From contig CM059587.1 in the NCBI GenBank assembly GCA_030407085.1, forward strand, positions 33,577,001 through 33,641,000: a stretch of 64,000 nucleotides of DNA, in the 5' to 3' direction. This DNA is from Trichopria drosophilae. Lineage: Eukaryota; Arthropoda; Insecta; Hymenoptera; Diapriidae. Below, piece after piece: positions 57,958 through 64,000 of this stretch. Position 1 is the first letter of the stretch; each line of letters begins with the position of its first letter. The position numbers and the translations under genes are program-made. Below the pieces are notes generated by a model, which ran no database searches, was not told where the DNA came from, and saw nothing but the letters and a program-made list of their open reading frames with translations.

Positions 57958-58006
57958 CCACCAGGACAACCGATGATGCCGAACAGTATGGATCCTACCA
58001 GACAAG
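57958..58006 (+). CDS. Ssdp: Ssdp coding exon 9
   Basis: Acceptor ATGTACAG, donor GTGAGT. It encodes PPGQPMMPNSMDPTRQ and one base of a glycine codon (phase 1). P-x-x-P-N-S-M-D-P-T-R-Q is strictly conserved in SSBPs. The remaining two bases of glycine come either from the constitutive exon at 62596 (GA) or from the cassette exon at 58849 (GC). Confidence 0.96.
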
Positions 58007-58848
58007 GTGAGTATCGAAAATTTTATTGGCAATTGTGTATTCCTGCGTTTTCTTGGCATTGAGAAGCGTTGCAAACGGAGAATGGCATATATAAACGCAT
58101 GCACGTCAAAAACCACACAGCAATGAACCAGAAAGTAATATTGGATTGGATTGCTGTGATGTGGAGTGGATTGGTTTTTGAACTTGTCTAGTGGCAAACA
58201 GTGGTACTTAAGCATTTTTGGTAACGGTTCTTAATCAACGATCAAACGAGTCGCGAAAACCTCACGGTACCGGCTCAATCCATTTCAGATGAAATGTGTG
58301 TTAGTCAAAATTGGTTGAATATTGGATTAGTTATTGAATTATTGACCAGTAATTGTTGGTGTTAATTGTTATTCTATTAATGAATATTTGTCGTACTTTA
58401 AATTCTCACAGACGTTAAAAAGTAGATTTTTGAAAATATCTATTAGGTAATTTAATTCTCAAATAGTTTTTATAAAAAACAACTGTGTACGTTTTCTTTC
58501 GAAAAGTTTTTGGGGGCTCTTTTCATTTTTTAGACAAAATTTTTACTCGTGTACCATGCAATGAGAAAGACAGTAGTTGATTCAAAGTAAAAACAGCCAC
58601 TACGTACAAGTTATATCTGGTAGCGGGACATTATGAAAGTTTAAATAAGAATAAAGGAGAGTCTTGAAGTTGCAGAGGAAGTAACGAAGAGTAGTCGCGT
58701 ACACAGTTGGCTGTTCTACCGCGAGAAAAAAAAAGAAAGCACGTCAGAAAGAACTCTCTGTGCCACTGCAAAAATAACTAGGCTTTTAATCGCCATCGAT
58801 CTGACCTTACCTACCTGCCGTACTAATGTGTGCTCTTGTGTTCCTCAG

Positions 58849-58884
58849 GCGAAGCTGGAGAATTTGTAGGGGTAGGGTGGCAAG
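58849..58884 (+). CDS. Ssdp: Candidate Ssdp cassette exon (36 nt)
   Basis: A TACTAAT branch-point-like site at 58821-58827, a pyrimidine tract and TTCCTCAG precede this segment, and GTAGGA follows it. Its 36 nt enter in phase 1 and leave in phase 1, giving GEAGEFVGVGWQ between PTRQ and G-P-P-G-M-G. Including or skipping it keeps the Ssdp frame. The surrounding intron is AT-rich while the segment is GC-rich and has no in-frame stop. I do not recall this peptide in vertebrate SSBPs. It is inferred from splice signals and phase only. Confidence 0.6.
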
Positions 58885-60119
58885 GTAGGAAGCAACCCAG
58901 CAAAACAAATCACACACGACATGAACTTTAGAACAGGCTTAATCTCTCTCCGTTTCTCATCTTTTGTATTACCTCTAATATTTTAGCATTTTCACACTGC
59001 TGTTTCGTTTTTTTCGTTTTCGTCTACACCTTCACAAACAAAAATCGAAGTTGCACAAAGCTTTCATCGCACCACAAAACATCCTTGTCATCGGCACATT
59101 CCCGGTGGCTTTTAATGTCTGTTTCCATAAAAGCATTTCAGTCTGATGCCAATTCATTCAACAAATTCTTCAACAGAATTTTACAGTTTGCAAATGTTTG
59201 GTTCGTTAAATATTTCTCTTGTTTTGAAATCTCTTCTTGTTTTTGATAAATTTTAAAATAGAAAATTAAATTCTAAAGGCTAGATTGCTTTGTTGGAATC
59301 TTCAGAGAAAGTTTTTCATTTAACATTTTTTGTTCGTTATACATGTGGACTGTGGTGTTTTTTTGACCTTAGTTAAGAAAGAAAAGCAAAAGGAACAATG
59401 TAAATACATTATTTACATATTTTTAAGATTTTAATATTGGAGATTGTTTATTATTTTAATGGTATATATTTTTTCTTAAGGCCAATGTTCAAAGTTTTGC
59501 TAACTGGGGAGATTTTTGTGGCACCGAGTTTTTTTCTGCAGTGGACACGTAATATTAAAAATGCAAGACTCGCAATTTTACTTTTCTTTTTGTTGTAATT
59601 TTCTTTCTCAAATGAGGAAAAGAAATTGAAAGTCGGGTCGCCTAGTTTTAGACATTGTACATCGCACACATATCCCTTTCCTTCCTGCGCAGCAAGCAAT
59701 CGTTAGAAAGCACGAAATATTTATTGCTCGTATAATAGATGTGTACATCGTTTATTGTTGAATGACAATTATATTATATGTACATCGAAAGATTACAATT
59801 CTGTTTGATACTGCGAAAGTGCTGTCGATGAACATCCCACCGTTTCATTTTTGTTGACATTATTGTTCATACAAGAAGCAGTGTACACCTCTATTGTAAC
59901 ATATGTTTTGCAGCATAAGTTTTAAATGTATCGATAGACCATCTGCACTTACGTACTTCTATGCGATATTACTGTTGTTCACAACTTGGAAATGGCTCGT
60001 AGTTGAATGTAGAAACGCTTCGCAATAGTGGCTTTTTCTCACATCGTGAGACGTTGTTATTCTGATAATATAAGTGCATTAATCTTTACTTTTCATAAAT
60101 TGGTAATAGTTTTTGTTAA
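58885..60119 (+). other. Ssdp: Ssdp intron 9/10, no further feature
   Basis: No exon or bounded repeat is recognised up to the TTAA at 60116-60119. Confidence 0.5.
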
Positions 60120-60856
60120 CCCCTTCACTGGTTGGCGTTTTCAAACAAAAAGTACCAAATTTGGTACGAGCCAGTTTTCGTCCAATTTCGATGACAATGT
60201 TAATTAGGGGGTTTTGAGGGTCGATGATTACGAATCTGATGGCATAATTTCAAAATTCAAAATGGCGGATCCAAGATGGCGGACCAAAATGCAAAAAGTT
60301 TGATGCAATAGAAATTTGTTGCTCGGGAGTATTTGGGGTCCAAAAAACTCTCCGTCCTCTTCCTTTCGTTGAGTAGAAGAAAGAGAGAATGGCATAGCTG
60401 CGCAAATATATGCGCACTTGCCCGCTCCTCTCGTAAAAAAAACTGCTAGTGCGCACAAATGATCAGTAGTGTTCGCTAATAGTAATTTCGTGCATTTTTA
60501 GATCACTAGTGCAAGTCTGTAGTCTCGCAAAACTATGGCAAAAGTATTTGATGAAATACATGAAATTGAGGTCACTAATATAAGGTCAAAATTCATTTTC
60601 CACATTTGGTCTGCCATCTTGGATCTACCATATTAAATTATTTAAATTTTTTCACACTATATTAGGTCAGCCATTTTAAATTTTGTGCAACCAATGACAG
60701 ATTCGTAATCAGCGACCCCAAAAAACCCTTCAGTTACAAATTTCAAGACGATCGGTTGTGTCGTTTCAAAGATATTGATATGACGTCTATAGACGTCATC
60801 ACCAGTTATGTCACGATTTATTTTGACGTCTATAGACGTCATCACCAGTTAAGGGG
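60120..60856. mobile_element. piggyBac-like element with TTAA duplication
   Basis: TTAA precedes CCCCTTCACTGGTTGGCG. The right end reads CACCAGTTAAGGGG before TTAA at 60857-60860, so the terminal 13 bp are inverse with one mismatch. The interior carries 'ATGGCGGATCC' blocks in both orientations (60236-60290, 60600-60720). A 27-bp direct repeat lies at the right (60781-60807 and 60824-60850), each unit with the palindrome GACGTCTATAGACGTC. Non-autonomous. Confidence 0.88.
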
Positions 60857-61189
60857 TTAAACATGTTTAATGTTTAAGTGTTAAAGTGTAAAACATGTTA
60901 CTTGTTTAAGTCGTTGATTTCTACGTTCTATGGGTTTTCATAAAACAAACAATTTTTTTATGTATTTTATATGCACCAATATTACTTGTGATATATGTAA
61001 CAAACTCTCACTTTGTGTCTGAGCAAAGAATGATCACAATCTAAATGATAAATGTCAGAGAAACTAATATTTGAAGTGAAGTTTTATTGTACTTTTGTAC
61101 TAACAGAATAGGAAAGTAACTCAATTAAATGTTTTTCTCTTTATTCTCGATTGATAATAAATAAATTATTGTTCATAAACGTATTACAT

Positions 61190-61870
61190 TTAAGCGCTGT
61201 ATTTTTAGTCCAGTAATATGGGGAAATTTGGATTAAAAATATTTTAATGTCGTACTTTTAACTGTCTCAAAGGTCCCCTTCCGTACAAGCTGCCTGGAGG
61301 AAATGGTGGGGGAAAATGTGCCGTAAAAATCGTTTTTCTGAAATAACTGAAAAATTTCGTAATAACGAAAAAAAGAAAGACACGAAAATTGTAACTGTAA
61401 CGAAAATATGATCGATTTTGCGATCTGAATGGTTACTTTTTACTTATAAACAAGAAAAAGCTTCTACGACTAATAGAAGCCGAGATAGATTTTTTAAATA
61501 TTAGCAGTTTTTGCGGAGCAACTGTAACGGGCGTGAGGATATCGCGTTTTTCATTTATAAGTAGAAAATAACCACTCTGATCGCAAAATCGATCGTATTG
61601 CTCATAGAAGCTTTTTAAAAATGAAATTTCGCCAGCTACAATTTTTATGTCTTTCTTTTTCATTTAAAGTGATATTTTTCGAGTTATTAAAAAAAAAAAA
61701 CGATTTCTCGACACCTTTCCCCGCCGTTTCCTCCAGATAGCTTGTACGGATGGGGACTTTCGAAACAGTAAAAAGTACGAAAAGATAAGCATGTTTCCAA
61801 ATTTTCAGCCCGCTACTAATTTTTTAATTCAAATCGAAAAATATTGGCCCATTTTACTGCGCTATTTGTT
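61190..61870. mobile_element. Palindromic MITE, ~680 bp
   Basis: CCGTACAAGCTGCCTGGAGG (61281) is mirrored by CCTCCAGATAGCTTGTACGG (61731). CGTACTTTTAACTGTCTCAA and TTTCGAAACAGTAAAAAGTA extend the arms, and CAGTAATATGGGG/GGCCCATTTTACTG may extend them further. An inner pair, TTTTGCGATCTGAATGGTTA and AACCACTCTGATCGCAAAAT, is also inverse. No coding capacity. Confidence 0.75.
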
Positions 61871-61920
61871 TTTTTTCCATCAAACAACTTGTCATTAATT
61901 TGAATTATCTTTAATTACAC

Positions 61921-62217
61921 AGGACCATTAAAAAAAATTGTTTTGAGATCATTTGCATCAGAAATAGTGGATTTTATTGATTTTTGTTCGCTGAAAACGA
62001 ATTTTTTGTCCAAGTTAACTCATCGTTTCAGATTTTTCACATATCCTAACTTTAATTTGGCAAAAAGTATATTTTTGAATATTTTTCGGATCAGGTATCT
62101 TAAAATCCTGACGTTATGGACTAAATCAAATAATGAGTTCGTTTTCAGCGACTAAAAATTTATAAGATCCAGTATTTCTGATTCAAGTGATCTCAAAACA
62201 AATTTTTTTGTGATCCT
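61921..62217. mobile_element. Palindromic MITE, ~300 bp
   Basis: The left AATTGTTTTGAGATCATTTG is mirrored by AAGTGATCTCAAAACAAATT at the right. TTCGCTGAAAACGAATTT and AGTTCGTTTTCAGCGACTA continue the arms. No coding capacity. Confidence 0.8.
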
Positions 62218-62595
62218 TTGTTATCTACATCAATTCTGGTATTATTATTTTCAGTGTTTATCAAAAATGACGTTTAAAAATATATATGATAAAATAATTA
62301 TTTTCGTATAAAAAGGGAAAATACTTCACTACAGAATGTTACAATTTGTAATCCTTTCCAAATCCTTTTTCGTTTGTTGGTGTTTTTAATATGGAGGGAC
62401 TTTACTAAAAATCGGTCATGCTTTGCTCATATTTGGGAAATGTTTTTTTCGCTTTAGTACAGCTTCAGAAATTAACCAATTAAACAATAGTACAACTGAC
62501 GTAGCGTTTAGCGTTACGTGCTTTACACTCGCGGTTGAAAACAAAAAAAAAAGAATTAAATAAAACGCGGATTCATCGTTCTTTTACGCATGCAG

Positions 62596-62804
62596 GACCC
62601 CCGGGCATGGGACCGATAAATCAGAGGATGAACCCACCTCGAGGACCTGGTATGGGACCGATGGGCCCTGGCAGCTACGGACCCGGGATGCGAGGACCAC
62701 CGCCTAATAGTAACCTGGGACCAGGAGGTCCAGGAGGTCCCGGCATGCCTCCCATGAGTATGGCTGGTGCGGGACGACCGCAATGGCAACCTAATACGTC
62801 AACG
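62596..62804 (+). CDS. Ssdp: Ssdp coding exon after the cassette (Gly/Pro/Met-rich)
   Basis: Acceptor CATGCAG; the first two bases complete glycine. It encodes PPGMGPINQRMNPPRGPGMG, then PMGPGSYGPGMRGPPPNSNL, then GPGGPGGPGMPPMSMAGAGR and PQWQPNTST, ending in phase 0 before GTAATA. Q-R-M-N-P-P-R-G-x-G-M-G-P-M-G-P and the G-A-G-R-P-W/Q-x-P-N end are conserved in the SSBP tail. The expected following blocks, with I-P-Y-S-S-S-S-P-G and the C-terminal tail, are not in the window, so the gene is cut by the right edge. Confidence 0.96.
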
Positions 62805-62933
62805 GTAATATTTATTTTTTCGTTTAATCACATTATTGGTTAAGAGTTTTCTGCAATGGTAAAGACAAATTTTTTTTAACTACTTTTTTTGTAGTGACAA
62901 TAACAGGCCCACAAATAAAAAATTTGTTTTTCG

Positions 62934-62937
<4 letters not shown>

Positions 62938-62987
<50 letters not shown>
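62938..62987. repeat. (AT)n microsatellite
   Basis: About 50 bp of uninterrupted AT repeat. Confidence 0.97.
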
Positions 62988-62988
<1 letters not shown>

Positions 62989-63155
62989 CCGTAAAGTCCG
63001 ATTTTACAGGTGTAACATGAATCTGCGCTGTCAGAAACATAACCCATGCGAACTAAATATAGTCCGCGAAATAGAATTTTTACAGCTTTCAGTACCGAAA
63101 AATAATGTTCGACACGGCCATAATATTTTACGGCCTTGTATCGAAATATACTATT
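62988..63155. repeat. 'GTAAAGT' family, short copy
   Basis: Follows the AT tract directly: GCCGTAAAGTCCGATTTTAC at the left, and ATTTTACGGCCTTGTATCGA then AATATACTATTCT at the right. These are the same ends as the copies at 16.9 and 25.8 kb. Confidence 0.65.
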
Positions 63156-64000
63156 CTGTGCTGGACTCCAGGTCACAGTAATCCGACGTTTTTGAGCTGC
63201 TAAATACGATTCTACAGTAAAAATGGAGGTCTTTGGCCAAATTCTAGACAACCTCAAAAATTATAAAAAAAATCGATTTTGTGGCGCTATAAGCTTTAAA
63301 AAGGACCATTACGGTTTGTTTTGGCTAAAGACACCGCATTATTTCTATTTCGACTCGCTGAATAGGAATCTGCAGTAAAGAATGACGGTCTCTTGGCAAA
63401 TTTTATAATTTAATCTCAAAAAACCATACAAATATTTTCAACCGAGATATAGGCTTAAAAGAGAAAGAATATAATAACTTTTCTTAACTCGTCCCAAAAA
63501 TCCGGAATTTGGATAGAATGTTCATCAATCGCAGTAATTTTCCTAACGTCGTTAGAAAACATTGAAATACGGTAAAATAGATAGATTTGGACCTCCTCTT
63601 TCAAATGCCGTGGTCGGAATAAGCCGGCGAATTCAAAGAAAAATGTTTGATCATTTTGGTGAAAAAAATCCAGATTTTATTCACGTTTCTTCGCAGGAAT
63701 CGCGTTTTCTGACATTGAAAAGAGCAATACTGATCATTTCAAAAGATATTAATCCCGTCCTTTTCTTCAGCCCTTTCTTCTCCCGTGGATTTTTTTAAAA
63801 AAACAAAATGGCGTCTGCAAGTTGTAATTTTGCATTTGCTCGCACAATTATCGATGATTTGACCATGTCACGGTTGAACTCATGGAGAATTGGGATGAAA
63901 AAGTAATTATTATCATTTGTGAATTCCTAATCTCATTATTATTCATTCATAACCTCAAATTAGTTATATACGATGGACCTTTACCCTTTTATTTTCTCAT

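Larger units (their letters stand above)
62805..64000 (+). other. Ssdp: Ssdp intron at right edge
   Basis: Starts GTAATA. It contains the (AT)n tract, a GTAAAGT-family scrap, and a degenerate direct repeat near 63200-63420 (ATTCTACAGTAAAAATGGAG and ATCTGCAGTAAAGAATGACG). No further Ssdp exon is recognised. Confidence 0.6.

Noticed and set aside
62556..62789. Minus-strand frame opposite the Gly/Pro-rich exon
   Set aside because: Shadow of the Ssdp exon at 62596-62804.
63562..63798. 78-codon plus-strand frame near the right edge as a further Ssdp exon
   Set aside because: It has none of the Gly/Pro/Ser blocks expected for the SSBP tail and no convincing splice sites.

Overview
The window looks like one piece of an AT-rich insect nuclear genome: genes split into short exons with GT-AG introns, very long introns, and a dense load of DNA-transposon relics. 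The proteins that can be read are animal or insect in type. A hymenopteran is my guess, made only from general character; the sequence does not prove the order.

Two protein-coding genes can be supported. (1) Ssdp (single-stranded DNA-binding protein, SSBP2/3/4 family) lies on the + strand from 31835 past 62804. Ten constitutive coding exons (283 codons, every splice phase compatible) give the complete N-terminal LUFS/LisH domain and much of the Pro/Gly/Met-rich tail. One extra 36-nt phase-preserving cassette exon is proposed at 58849-58884. The C-terminal exons lie beyond the right edge. Intron 1 is about 13.9 kb; introns 6, 7, 8 and 9 are also large and full of transposon remnants. (2) A partial autophagy E2-like gene, Atg10, lies on the - strand at 8160-6986. 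Two N-terminal/central exons are clear, but the exon with the catalytic cysteine was not found.

Layout: 1-7 kb, gene-free AT-rich DNA with small inverted-repeat elements, then Atg10. 7-31 kb, intergenic DNA made largely of repeats: a 313-bp near-perfect palindrome carrying a hammerhead-ribozyme-like motif, several TA-flanked pogo/Tigger-like miniature elements, TTAA-flanked piggyBac-like foldbacks, a 30-bp minisatellite, and a repeat family rich in GTAAAGT. 30.7-31.8 kb, GA-rich then CpG-rich DNA, the probable Ssdp promoter and 5' UTR. 31.8-62.8 kb, Ssdp exons with introns carrying a pile-up of at least five copies of one palindromic element (39.2-42.1 kb), a second hammerhead-like motif (34.6 kb), a Penelope-like reverse transcriptase fragment (51.4 kb), and a LINE fragment split by a 2.7-kb inverted-repeat element (52.8-57.3 kb). 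62.8-64 kb, intron with an (AT)n tract and repeats.

The two genes have no evident functional link. Ssdp partners Chip/LDB1 in LIM-homeodomain and Wnt enhancer complexes; Atg10 conjugates Atg12 to Atg5. The most unusual material is the ribozyme-like motifs, the related but diverging families of pogo-like ends, and the possible cassette exon in Ssdp.
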